A DNA stretch of 19,196 nt from the NCBI GenBank assembly GCA_934202525.1, contig CAKPYB010000049.1:1-19196 (forward strand). The letters run 5' to 3'. Source of the stretch: an uncultured Prevotella sp. (GTDB taxonomy: Bacteria > Bacteroidota > Bacteroidia > Bacteroidales > Bacteroidaceae). The notes beneath the pieces were generated by a model. It ran no database searches. It saw only the letters and a list, made by a program, of their open reading frames with translations, and was not told where the DNA came from. Positions 1 through 7,917 of the stretch are shown one piece after another. How positions within the stretch are numbered: the stretch's first letter is position 1; every line of letters begins with the position of its first letter. A program made the translations under genes and the position numbers.

Positions 1-73
<73 letters not shown>

Positions 74-93
74 TTTTTGCCCGAAAGCAGATG

Positions 94-101
94 CAAAGGT
101 A
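94..101 (-). promoter_or_regulatory. -7 box of the tRNA-Thr promoter
   Basis: On the minus strand this reads TACCTTTG, a perfect match to the Bacteroidota -7 consensus TAnnTTTG, 20 bases before the first base of the tRNA. This leaves a short 5' leader of roughly 13 nt. No clear TTTG -33 element is seen at the usual distance. Confidence 0.6.
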
Positions 102-197
102 ATGAATATTTTTTGAAATAAGAAATTATTGCCTAAACTTTTCTTGTGGTTAACTCTTATTAACTAAAGTCCATCAAATACTTTACCTGGTTCATAA

Positions 198-237
198 CAA
201 AAAAGAGGGTGTGTCATGGACTTATGACACACCCTCT
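198..237 (-). terminator. Rho-independent terminator of clpC
   Basis: A perfect 14-bp inverted repeat (204-217 with 224-237, 6-nt loop) lies immediately beyond the clpC stop codon. On the minus strand the stem is followed by a run of six T. This is a textbook intrinsic terminator and should separate clpC from the tRNA gene, which has its own promoter. Confidence 0.9.
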
Positions 238-244
238 CTTCTGA

Positions 245-2923
245 TTATAGTTTCTTGAATGTCAATTCTTCTTTTTTCGGATTCTTGCCTACCGAGATGG
301 TGTCGCCTGGCTTCATTGTGCCATCGAGTAACATCTCGCAAACGGAATCTTCGATGTAGGTCTGGATGGCGCGACGAAGTGGGCGGGCACCAAACTGCAC
401 ATCGTATCCCTTCTTGGCTACCATCTCCTTTGCCTTTTCGGTAATCTGGAAATGGAATCCCAAGTCTTCTATTCTCTTGACCAGTCCTTCCAGGTCGAGG
501 TCGATGATGCGCTTAATGGCATTTAGATCCAGCTGGTCGAAGGTGATGATGTCATCGAGACGGTTCAGAAACTCTGGAGCAAACTGCTTGCTCAGACTCT
601 TCTGGACGATGCTGCGGGCATACTCCTTGTCTTTCTCATCCATCGCCAATCCGCCTTTTATACCTGCAGAAGTAAAGCCGACGCCTCTGCCGAAATCTTT
701 CAGCTGGCGGGTTCCTGCGTTAGAGGTCATGATGATGATGGTGTTGCGGAAGTCGATGAGTCTGCCGACGCCATCGGTGAGCCTTCCTTCGTCGAGTACC
801 TGTAAGAGCAGGTTGAATACCTTGCTGTTGGCTTTCTCTATTTCGTCGAGCAATACGATGCTGTATGGTTTGCGGCGTACCTTTTCGGTCAGCTGTCCAC
901 CTTCGTTATAGCCTACGTATCCTGGAGGTGCACCTACCAGACGTGAGGTGTTGAAACTCTCGGAGAATTCGCTCATGTCTATTCTGATGAGTGAATCTTT
1001 CGAACCAAACATTTCCTCGGCAAGTTTCTGGGCAAGATAGGTCTTACCTACACCTGTAGGACCCAGGAACATGAATACGCCAATAGGATGGTTAGGGTCG
1101 CGCAAGCCTACACGGTTCCTCAGAATGGTCTTTACCATCTTGTTGATGGCATTATCCTGAGCAATCACCTTGTGCTTCAGGTTGTGTTCCAGATCTTTCA
1201 GACGTTTGCTTTCACCCTCTGCCATGCGTTGGGCCGGTACGCCGGTCATCATGCTGATAACGTTGGCAATGTCTTCGGCTGTCACCTCAACATATTCGCC
1301 AATCTCTCCCTGCTGCCATTGTGCCTTCATGTCCTCAATCTCTTTCTCGATTTTGGTCTGGGCATCTCTGCATGAGGCTGCCATCTCGAAGTTCTGGTTT
1401 GCTACAGCCTGCTGCTTCTTGCTGATTATCTTTTTCAGTTCTTTTTCCAGCTTGATATATGGAGCAGGAACACTTGCATTATTAATATGTACGCGCGAGC
1501 CGGCTTCATCTATCACGTCGATAGCCTTGTCTGGGAAGTGGCGGTCGGTGATATAGCGCTCTGTCAGTTTGACACATGTCTCGAGAGCCTCGTCTGTATA
1601 TCTCACACAGTGGTGCTTCTCGTAATGTTCCTTGATGTTGTGCAGTATCAGCAGGGTCTCTTCGCGTGTAGTCGGTTCAACGATAACTTTCTGGAAACGG
1701 CGCTCCAAGGCTCCGTCCTTCTCAATGCTCTTGCGATACTCGTCGAGCGTGGTGGCACCGATACACTGGATGACTCCTCTTGCCAGGGCAGGCTTCAGGA
1801 TGTTGGCTGCATCCATGCTTCCTTCGCCTGAACCGGCGCCTATCATGGTGTGAATCTCATCTATGAAGATAATAATCTCCGGATGGTTCTCCAGTTCCTT
1901 GATTACATTTTTGATACGCTCTTCAAACTGTCCACGGTATTTGGTTCCTGCAACGATGGCTGTCAGGTCGAGACTTACCAGTCGCTTGTTGAAGAACATA
2001 GGCGATGTTTCCTGGTTGTTGATGAGCTGTGCCAGTCCTTCTACGATGGCGCTCTTTCCTACGCCCGGTTCACCTATTAATACTGGGTTGTTCTTCTTTC
2101 TGCGTCCCAGAATTTCGAGCACGCGCTGGATTTCTTTCTCTCTGCCGACAACTGGGTCCAGTTTTCCTTCGGCTGCAGCCTTTGTCAGGTCGAAACTGAA
2201 TTTGTCGATGGTAGGGGTGCTGCTCTTTTTGCGCTGAACTCCATTCGGACGGGTAGACATTCTCATCGGGTTCTGGTCCTTGTCCATATCGAATGGCTCT
2301 TCGTCTGGTTCCATCATGTCGTTCTGCTCGTTGTAGTCATCTTCTACTTCTATTCCGCCAGCCATCTCCAGGTTCTCTGCTTCCTCCTGCTTTTCTGCAG
2401 CAGGTGTTTCTGAATCTGGTGTTTGAGGTTCCATTTTGAAATCCTTTGGCTCTTCTGCCTTCTGTTCGTCATCCTTATCAGAAGGATAGAGTATTTCGAT
2501 GGCGCGGTCGTAGCTTAAGCCCAGTTGGCGAAGCCAGTTGGCAACAGGGTTCTTGTCGTTTCTCAGAATGGCAAGCAGCAGATGTCTTGGCTCTACTATC
2601 TTGGAGTGCTCATAGTTGTTGGCCTCACGGATAGAGTCTCTGATAATGCTGTCTGTTATCTGATTGAACGGGATATGGTTGTTTTCCTTCACGTTATCGG
2701 AAGGAGTTTCTTCCAAATGCTCTTCCAGTTTGCTGGTAAGGACATCGCTGAAAGCCATCGGACTGATGTCTGCGCCCTCCAGGAGCTTGTTGACATCGCT
2801 GTCGTTCTGACTGATCAGACTTATCATCAGATGCTCCACGCAGATCTCGCTACCCAAGGTGCGTGCTGCTTCTTTGCTGCTTCTGTTCAGTATGTCCTGT
2901 ATATGTGAAAACGGATTTATCAT
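245..2923 (-). CDS. clpC: ClpC-type AAA+ unfoldase, ATP-binding subunit of Clp protease
   Basis: Cytoplasmic Hsp100 unfoldase expected to feed proteins to ClpP. The 892 residues hold, in order: a double Clp-N repeat (about 1-145); a long acidic, low-complexity linker (about 150-230); AAA1 with Walker A GEPGVGKS (284-291) and Walker B IIFIDE (351-356); a middle region with a UVR-type motif (about 511-530), which marks ClpC and not ClpB; AAA2 with Walker A GPTGVGKT (621-628) and Walker B IVLLDE (689-694), arginine finger region FLNRLDD (785-791) and sensor-2 GARPLRR (845-851). The loop RGVGF (746-750) matches the hydrophobic ClpP-docking loop of ClpC proteins, supporting a protease partner. It is divergent from gyrA and monocistronic between its own promoter and terminator. 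Both ATPase sites look intact. The start at MINPF leaves a leader of about 22 nt from the predicted promoter. Confidence 0.95.
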   Translation of the reverse strand: MINPFSHIQDILNRSSKEAARTLGSEICVEHLMISLISQNDSDVNKLLEGADISPMAFSDVLTSKLEEHLEETPSDNVKENNHIPFNQITDSIIRDSIREANNYEHSKIVEPRHLLLAILRNDKNPVANWLRQLGLSYDRAIEILYPSDKDDEQKAEEPKDFKMEPQTPDSETPAAEKQEEAENLEMAGGIEVEDDYNEQNDMMEPDEEPFDMDKDQNPMRMSTRPNGVQRKKSSTPTIDKFSFDLTKAAAEGKLDPVVGREKEIQRVLEILGRRKKNNPVLIGEPGVGKSAIVEGLAQLINNQETSPMFFNKRLVSLDLTAIVAGTKYRGQFEERIKNVIKELENHPEIIIFIDEIHTMIGAGSGEGSMDAANILKPALARGVIQCIGATTLDEYRKSIEKDGALERRFQKVIVEPTTREETLLILHNIKEHYEKHHCVRYTDEALETCVKLTERYITDRHFPDKAIDVIDEAGSRVHINNASVPAPYIKLEKELKKIISKKQQAVANQNFEMAASCRDAQTKIEKEIEDMKAQWQQGEIGEYVEVTAEDIANVISMMTGVPAQRMAEGESKRLKDLEHNLKHKVIAQDNAINKMVKTILRNRVGLRDPNHPIGVFMFLGPTGVGKTYLAQKLAEEMFGSKDSLIRIDMSEFSESFNTSRLVGAPPGYVGYNEGGQLTEKVRRKPYSIVLLDEIEKANSKVFNLLLQVLDEGRLTDGVGRLIDFRNTIIIMTSNAGTRQLKDFGRGVGFTSAGIKGGLAMDEKDKEYARSIVQKSLSKQFAPEFLNRLDDIITFDQLDLNAIKRIIDLDLEGLVKRIEDLGFHFQITEKAKEMVAKKGYDVQFGARPLRRAIQTYIEDSVCEMLLDGTMKPGDTISVGKNPKKEELTFKKL

Positions 2924-2952
2924 ATTTGCTTATATTTTTAAAAATCTCAGTG

Positions 2953-2984
2953 CAAAAGTACACATTATTTTCAATAATAGCAAA
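2953..2984 (-). promoter_or_regulatory. clpC promoter
   Basis: On the minus strand TTTG (2981-2984), a 20-nt spacer and TACTTTTG (2953-2960) match the Bacteroidota primary-sigma promoter (TTTG, N19-20, TAnnTTTG). Transcription would start near 2946, about 20 nt before the clpC ATG. No known heat-shock or CtsR-type operator was recognised here. Confidence 0.8.
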
Positions 2985-3078
2985 TGATATGCCAACTTTT
3001 TTGCTTTGTTAAAATACAAATAATGCTAAAATAATGCGATTTTTCGCCTCTAAAGCGTTTTGGTATCATTTTTTTTTG

Positions 3079-3086
3079 TATCTTTG
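3079..3086 (+). promoter_or_regulatory. -7 box of the gyrA promoter
   Basis: TATCTTTG matches TAnnTTTG. The nearest upstream TTTG (3059-3062) gives a spacer of only 16 nt, shorter than usual, so the -33 element is uncertain. Start of transcription would be near 3093, giving gyrA a leader of about 115 nt. Confidence 0.6.
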
Positions 3087-3093
3087 TCGAGAA

Positions 3094-3173
3094 TTTCAAA
3101 AGGGTAAAACGGCTTAGAACGCAAGGAAATGCCCTTAAACGCGATTTCCGGATGGGAAACAGGCGTTTTGAAA
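3094..3173 (+). promoter_or_regulatory. Possible structured 5' leader of gyrA mRNA
   Basis: Starting about where the transcript should begin, an 8-bp outer helix can form between TTTCAAAA (3094-3101) and TTTTGAAA (3166-3173), enclosing GGAAAT/ATTTCC (3125-3130 with 3144-3149). AACGC (3118-3122) with GCGTT (3163-3167) is a competing pairing. No riboswitch class is recognised. This is structure potential only. Confidence 0.3.
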
Positions 3174-3207
3174 GTAATGAATAAACAATAATACATTAAT
3201 ATAAGAA

Positions 3208-5844
3208 ATGGACGAAAATCAGACAATGGATCATGATAGAATCATGAAGATCAACATTGAGGAGGAGATGAAGTCGAGCTACATCGATTATTCGATGTCA
3301 GTTATCGTGGCTCGTGCCCTCCCTGATGTACGCGATGGTTTCAAGCCTGTGCACCGCCGTATTCTTTACGGTATGCTCGGCATTGGAAACACCAGTGACA
3401 AACCTTATAAGAAATGTGCGCGTGTTGTTGGTGAGGTGCTCGGTAAGTATCACCCTCACGGTGACTCTTCTGTTTACGGCGCTCTGGTGCGTATGGGACA
3501 GGAGTGGAACATGCGTTATACCTTGATTGACGGACAGGGTAACTTCGGTTCTGTTGACGGTGACTCTCCTGCTGCCATGCGTTATACAGAGTGCCGCCTC
3601 TCCAAGATGGGTGAGCATATCATGGATGACCTTGACAAGGAAACGGTTGATATGACCAACAACTTCGATGATACCTTGCAGGAGCCTACTGTGATGCCTA
3701 CCAAGATTCCTAATCTTCTGGTGAATGGTGGTAACGGTATTGCCGTAGGTATGGCTACCAATATGCCTACCCACAACCTGGGTGAGGTAATTGACGGTTG
3801 CTGTGCATACATCGATAATCCAGACATCGATACCGATGGATTGATGCAGTATATCCCTGCTCCTGACTTCCCAACCGGTGCTACCATCTATGGTATTCAG
3901 GGTGTGAAGGATGCATACGAAACGGGTCGAGGCAGAATCGTGGTTCGTGCCACTGCCGAGATTGAAAGTGGTGAAAACCATGACAAGATTGTTATCACCG
4001 AGATTCCTTATGGTGTTAACAAGGAGCAGCTCGTGATGGCTATTGCTGACCTTGCCAAGGAAGGCAGAGTAGATGGCATCGCTAACGTAAACGATGAGTC
4101 TGGCCGTCAGGGTATGCGTATCGTTGTTGATGTGAAGCGTGATGCCAATGCTAATGTTCTTTTGAACAAACTCTTTAAGCTGACAGCTCTTCAGAGTTCA
4201 TTCTCAGTGAATTGCATCGCTCTTGTTAATGGCCGCCCTCGTCTTTTGAGCTTGAAGGAGTGTGTGAAGTATTTCGTAGAGCATCGTCATGATGTTACGA
4301 TCCGCCGCACCCAGTTCGAACTGAAGAAGGCTCAGGAGCGTGCTCATATTCTCGAGGGCTTGATTATTGCCTGCGACAACATCGACGAGGTGGTACATAT
4401 TATCAGAGCCAGCAAGACTCCTTCTGATGCCCAGCGCAACTTGGAGAAGCGCTTCGAACTCGATGAACTTCAGAGTAAGGCCATCGTGGATATGCGCCTC
4501 AGCCAGTTGACAGGCTTGCGTCTGGAGCAGTTGCACAATGAATTCAACGAGTTGATGAAGACCATCGACTACTTGAACCAGATTCTGAACGATCCTGAGC
4601 TCTGCAAGAAGGTAATGAAGGATGAACTCAACGAGGTGAAGGAGAAGTATGGTGACGCACGTCGTACCATGATTAAGCCTGATGACCATGAGTTCAATCC
4701 AGAAGACTTCTATCCAAACGACCCAGTGGTTATCACCGTGAGTCATCTCGGATATATCAAGCGCACCCCATTGTCAGAGTTCCGTGAGCAGGCTCGTGGT
4801 GGAGTAGGTTCTAAGGGAGCCCGTACCCGTGATAAGGACTTCACCGAGTATATCTATCCTGCTACCATGCACCAGACCATGCTGTTCTTCACCAAGAAGG
4901 GCCGCTGCTACTGGTTGAAGTGCTACGAGATTCCTGAGGGCGACCGCAACTCCAAGGGTCGTGCTATCCAGAACCTCCTCAACATCGAGAGCGATGACCA
5001 GGTGAATGCGTTCCTCCGCCTCAGAGGCTTGAACGACGCTGAGTTCATCAACAACCATTATGTAGTCTTCGCTACCAAGAACGGTACCGTAAAGAAGACT
5101 TGTCTGGAGGCATATTCCCGTCCACGTGCCAATGGTGTGATTGCTATCAACATCGTAGAGGGCGATGAGGTGGTAGATGTTCGTCTGACAAATGGTCATA
5201 ACGAGCTGATTATTGCCAACCGCAATGGTCGTGCTGTCCGTTTCGACGAGAACGAGATCCGTACAATGGGCCGTACGTCTACCGGTGTTCGTGGTATGCG
5301 CCTCGATGAGGGTAATGATGCTGTAGTAGGTATGATTGTTGTCAACGATCCTGAGAAGGAAACCGTGATGGTAGTGAGCGAGCAGGGTTACGGTAAGCGT
5401 TCTGACGTACTCGATTACCGCGTTACCAAGCGTGGCGGTAAGGGTGTGAAGACACTGAATATTACCGACAAGACCGGTCGACTGGTAGCTATCAAGAACG
5501 TAACCGATGATAACGACCTCATGATTATCAACCAGAGTGGTATCGTGATTCGTCTTGCCGTAGCCGATTGCCGTGTCATGGGCCGTGCTACCCAGGGTGT
5601 ACGCCTCATCAACCTTGCCAAGAAGAATGATGTCATCGCCAGCGTATGCAAGGTGATGAGTTCAGAACTCGAGGCTTCTGTAGAAGAGGAGAGCCGTTCT
5701 GCCTGGGCTAAGAAGAGCGAGGAGATAGAGAATGATACCGTAGGTGCCAAGACTGCTGAAGAGGCTGCTGAGGCTGAGGCTCATCTCGCTGACGAAGCAT
5801 CTGAAGCTGAGGATACCGATTCGGGCAACGTAGATTTCGAATAA
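3208..5844 (+). CDS. gyrA: DNA gyrase subunit A
   Basis: Breakage-reunion subunit of gyrase, which introduces negative supercoils together with GyrB. The 878 residues show the GyrA N-terminus (SSYIDYSMSVIVARALPDVR), the quinolone-resistance region HPHGDSSVYG (82-91), and the catalytic tyrosine Y126 in AAMRYTE. A C-terminal DNA-wrapping beta-pinwheel starts near residue 505. The GyrA box at its start is QARGGVG (528-534), a degenerate form of QRRGGKG. A second, better-looking box, KRGGKG (741-746), lies in a later blade. These features separate it from ParC. The tail (about 820-878) is very acidic and Ala/Glu-rich. The position equivalent to E. coli Asp87 is Gly91, while the Ser83 equivalent (Ser87) is kept. 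It is the first gene of a probable unit with the TPR protein 53 bp downstream. Codon use is strongly biased, as expected of a well-expressed gene. Confidence 0.96.
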   Translation: MDENQTMDHDRIMKINIEEEMKSSYIDYSMSVIVARALPDVRDGFKPVHRRILYGMLGIGNTSDKPYKKCARVVGEVLGKYHPHGDSSVYGALVRMGQEWNMRYTLIDGQGNFGSVDGDSPAAMRYTECRLSKMGEHIMDDLDKETVDMTNNFDDTLQEPTVMPTKIPNLLVNGGNGIAVGMATNMPTHNLGEVIDGCCAYIDNPDIDTDGLMQYIPAPDFPTGATIYGIQGVKDAYETGRGRIVVRATAEIESGENHDKIVITEIPYGVNKEQLVMAIADLAKEGRVDGIANVNDESGRQGMRIVVDVKRDANANVLLNKLFKLTALQSSFSVNCIALVNGRPRLLSLKECVKYFVEHRHDVTIRRTQFELKKAQERAHILEGLIIACDNIDEVVHIIRASKTPSDAQRNLEKRFELDELQSKAIVDMRLSQLTGLRLEQLHNEFNELMKTIDYLNQILNDPELCKKVMKDELNEVKEKYGDARRTMIKPDDHEFNPEDFYPNDPVVITVSHLGYIKRTPLSEFREQARGGVGSKGARTRDKDFTEYIYPATMHQTMLFFTKKGRCYWLKCYEIPEGDRNSKGRAIQNLLNIESDDQVNAFLRLRGLNDAEFINNHYVVFATKNGTVKKTCLEAYSRPRANGVIAINIVEGDEVVDVRLTNGHNELIIANRNGRAVRFDENEIRTMGRTSTGVRGMRLDEGNDAVVGMIVVNDPEKETVMVVSEQGYGKRSDVLDYRVTKRGGKGVKTLNITDKTGRLVAIKNVTDDNDLMIINQSGIVIRLAVADCRVMGRATQGVRLINLAKKNDVIASVCKVMSSELEASVEEESRSAWAKKSEEIENDTVGAKTAEEAAEAEAHLADEASEAEDTDSGNVDFE

Positions 5845-5897
5845 AAGAAAAGACGCGTAAAAATAAATAACAACAACTTTTAAACTCATTAAGAAAA

Positions 5898-7106
5898 ATG
5901 AAAAAGTTTTTAGTAGCTGCAATGATGGTACTAGGTGCCACATCAGCATTCGCAGGCGACAGTGACGCTCTCAAGGCTGTCATGAAGGCTAAGTCTTATG
6001 CCGAGGCTGAGGCTTTGGTTAAGCAGAATTTGGGTCAGATGGCAAACGATGCAGAGAAGGCCAAGGCTTACAACAAGCTCGTTGATCTCGCTATGAAGCA
6101 GTTCAACGACCAGCAGAGCATCCAGCAGACCAATCAGATCATGAAGAAGAACGACCCGGTTGACGAGGCTGCTATGTCTGAGGGCGCTTACAATGCATTG
6201 ATCAATGCTATTGAGTGCTACAAGTACGACCAGCTTCCTAACGCTAAGGGTAAGGTTGCTCCTAAGTTTAACAACAACGCTAGCCGTGTATGGGGTGCTC
6301 GTGTTCAGCTCGTTAATGCGGGTCAGACAGCAGCTCAGAACAACAAGGAGGCTGACGTATTGAAGTATTGGGGTGCATTCCTCGATACAGACAATGAACC
6401 TCTCTTCGCTTCTGTAGACCAGAAGCAGAAGGATGGCGAGAAGGAGTATATCGGTCAGGTAGCTCTCTTTGCAGCCCGTTATGCATATCAGGCTAAGGAT
6501 GTAGCCCGTTGTGAGAAGTATTGCGACATCGCTATGAAGAGCGAGAAGGAGGCTAAGGATGCCCTCAACCTCAAGCTCTATGTGATGAAGGATGGCTTGA
6601 AGACTCGTGAGGATTCCCTCAACTACGTTAACAAGCTCAAGGATATCTTTGCTCAGGATGAGACCAATGAGGTTGTTCTCGATGGTTTGAACTCTATGTA
6701 TTCTTCATTGAAGATGGAGAAGGAGCAGGCTGAACTTTTGGACAATGCTATCGCAAAGAACCCTAACAACTTCGTAGCTCTTGCCAACAAGGGTATGATG
6801 TATATCCAGAAGAACGATGCAGATAACGCAATCAAGTGTTTGAAGCAGGCTCTTGCTGCTAAGGAGGATAACGTAGTTATTCTTACTTATCTGGGTGCTT
6901 GCTACAACAGTAAGGCTGGTGATATCCAGGATCCTAACGGCCGCAAGGTTGTTTACCAGGAGGCTATCAAGGTTCTTGACAAGGCTAAGCAGCTCGATCC
7001 AGAGAAGGCTCAGGCTAACTGGGGTTACACCCGTTACCAGGCTTACTACGGCTACTATGGTCCTAACGCAGCAGAGACCAAGCAGGCTGAGGCTGAGAGC
7101 AAGTAA
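5898..7106 (+). CDS. Exported TPR-repeat protein downstream of gyrA
   Basis: The 402-residue protein begins with a Sec signal peptide (KK, hydrophobic core, AFA with predicted cleavage after residue 19). There is no lipobox cysteine, so it is probably periplasmic. The mature part is almost all helical. TPR-like repeats are clearest at about 290-385 (for example NNFVALANKGMMYIQKND and DNVVILTYLGACYNSKAGD), with weaker helical pairs before. The tail is Tyr/Gly-rich then Ala/Glu-rich. No catalytic motif is visible; TPR proteins usually hold protein partners. It starts 53 bp after gyrA with no terminator between, so the two are probably co-transcribed, and it ends at a strong terminator. The molecular function is unknown. 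Highly biased codon use suggests abundant expression. Confidence 0.85.
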   Translation: MKKFLVAAMMVLGATSAFAGDSDALKAVMKAKSYAEAEALVKQNLGQMANDAEKAKAYNKLVDLAMKQFNDQQSIQQTNQIMKKNDPVDEAAMSEGAYNALINAIECYKYDQLPNAKGKVAPKFNNNASRVWGARVQLVNAGQTAAQNNKEADVLKYWGAFLDTDNEPLFASVDQKQKDGEKEYIGQVALFAARYAYQAKDVARCEKYCDIAMKSEKEAKDALNLKLYVMKDGLKTREDSLNYVNKLKDIFAQDETNEVVLDGLNSMYSSLKMEKEQAELLDNAIAKNPNNFVALANKGMMYIQKNDADNAIKCLKQALAAKEDNVVILTYLGACYNSKAGDIQDPNGRKVVYQEAIKVLDKAKQLDPEKAQANWGYTRYQAYYGYYGPNAAETKQAEAESK

Positions 7107-7142
7107 AGTTTAAGTTTCAAATAAGTATTTGATTCTCATAGG

Positions 7143-7174
7143 GGGATGTCACCTAGTGTGGCATCCCTTTTTTT
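7143..7174 (+). terminator. Terminator of the gyrA-TPR unit
   Basis: A 10-bp stem (7143-7152 with 7158-7167, one G-U pair, 5-nt loop) is followed by seven T (7168-7174). It lies 37 bp after the TPR stop codon. Confidence 0.9.
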
Positions 7175-7271
7175 GTTTCTTTGATATAGGGTTGTTCCGG
7201 TAAGATAACAAATAGGACTGTGTTTTTTGTGGCAAAATGATTGATAAAAACATCAGCGAGTAATGTTGGTT
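7175..7271. other. Intergenic stretch, no feature seen
   Basis: First part of a 740-bp gene-free region. No convincing ORF, promoter or hairpin was found here before the repeat array begins near 7272. Small open frames in this area run through the repeats and carry no recognisable protein signal. Confidence 0.5.
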
Positions 7272-7513
7272 TACTGTAGGCGCCCATCAGCTGGTCTACG
7301 CATGCACAACAGGTGTTGTGCGAGCGCATATCAGCTGTTATGCAAGCGCACAACAGCTGTTGTGCGGCCTACGGAGTTAACTTCTCCGATAACCTATACT
7401 ATCTTTTCCGACAACTTCATCTGTCTTTTCCGACAACTTCTTCCGTATTCTGCGATTCCTTTAACCGTATTCTACGATTCCTTTAACCGTATTCTGCATT
7501 GACATCATACGCT
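7272..7513. repeat. Array of about eleven divergent 22-bp units
   Basis: A box resembling TTnTnCGA recurs every 22 bp without slippage. Good copies start at 7316, 7338, 7360, 7382, 7404, 7426, 7448 and 7470; degraded copies lie at 7272, 7294 and 7492. The rest of the unit changes along the array. Early units (7272-7359) end in CAGCTG or CAGGTG and contain dyads. The middle pair (7404, 7426) shares TTTTCCGACAACTTC, and the next pair (7448, 7470) shares CGATTCCTTTAACCGTA and differs at one base over the unit. The period is not a multiple of three, so coding is unlikely. It is not a CRISPR, since no long constant repeat alternates with uniform spacers. The array type is not recognised. Confidence 0.85.
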
Positions 7514-7677
7514 TCCGTGCATTTAATAATGCAATAATACTAATAATCCACTGAAAATCTAAGGAAACCACACCTTTTTTGAAGATTCTCTATAAAATAT
7601 TTGTTTTTCTGAAAACTTCTGTGTACTGTTGCACAAAATTAATATTTAACTGAACTTTCGCAAGTTTTGCCCCACAC

Positions 7678-7795
7678 GCCCTGAAAGGGCAGAAGCTCCT
7701 AGCCCAGGGCATCGCCCTGGGTAATTACGGACGCAAACCTGTCGCCCTGTAAGGGCAAAAGCTTTAAAATACCGGGCAATAAACAAAGCTTTTGC
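7678..7795. repeat. REP-like cluster of palindromes
   Basis: Three GC-rich hairpins with 3-nt loops stand in a row: GCCCT-gaa-AGGGC (7678-7690), CCCAGGGC-atc-GCCCTGGG (7703-7721) and GCCCT-gta-AGGGC (7744-7756). An 11-bp perfect inverted repeat GCAAAAGCTTT/AAAGCTTTTGC (7755-7765 with 7785-7795) follows. The sequence is much richer in GC than its surroundings. From memory, hairpin strings of this type (GCCCTgaaAGGGC with CCCAGGGC...GCCCTGGG) are dispersed in many Bacteroidota genomes and look like REP elements. Copy number could not be checked here. It ends about 67 bp before the ATPase/nuclease promoter. Confidence 0.7.
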
Positions 7796-7812
7796 CTCGC
7801 CATACTCGGGTA

Positions 7813-7842
7813 CAAAGGTATTACATTTCTCGAAATGGCAAA
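7813..7842 (-). promoter_or_regulatory. Promoter pointing into the REP-like cluster
   Basis: On the minus strand TTTG (7839-7842), an 18-nt spacer and TACCTTTG (7813-7820) form a near-consensus Bacteroidota promoter. Transcription would begin near 7806 and run leftwards through all the hairpins at 7678-7795. No convincing protein begins downstream, so the product, if made, would be a structured non-coding RNA. Confidence 0.5.
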
Positions 7843-7861
7843 AAATAATCCTAATTTTTTC

Positions 7862-7892
7862 TTTGTTATTCAAAAAAAAATGAGTAGCTTTG
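7862..7892 (+). promoter_or_regulatory. Promoter of the ATPase/nuclease-like gene
   Basis: TTTG (7862-7865), a 19-nt spacer and TAGCTTTG (7885-7892) match the Bacteroidota consensus exactly. Start of transcription would be near 7899, leaving a leader of about 18 nt before the ATG at 7918. Confidence 0.8.
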
Positions 7893-7917
7893 CAGATGAA
7901 ATGTAAAATGAAGCAAT

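Noticed and set aside
3298..3981. 227-codon minus-strand open frame inside gyrA
   Set aside because: It overlaps the conserved breakage-reunion region of gyrA and has no recognisable protein features; long antisense frames are common in codon-biased genes.
7263..7502. 79-codon plus-strand open frame through the 22-bp array
   Set aside because: The 22-bp period is not a multiple of three, so successive units are read in different frames and give no repeated peptide; there is no promoter or start context.
7272..7513. CRISPR array
   Set aside because: The period is only 22 bp, there is no long constant repeat, no uniform spacers, and no cas genes nearby.
7646..7873. 75-codon minus-strand open frame across the REP-like cluster
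   Set aside because: Its lower half is the translation of the hairpins, and a predicted promoter lies inside it. Such peptides are by-products of the repeat and not real genes.
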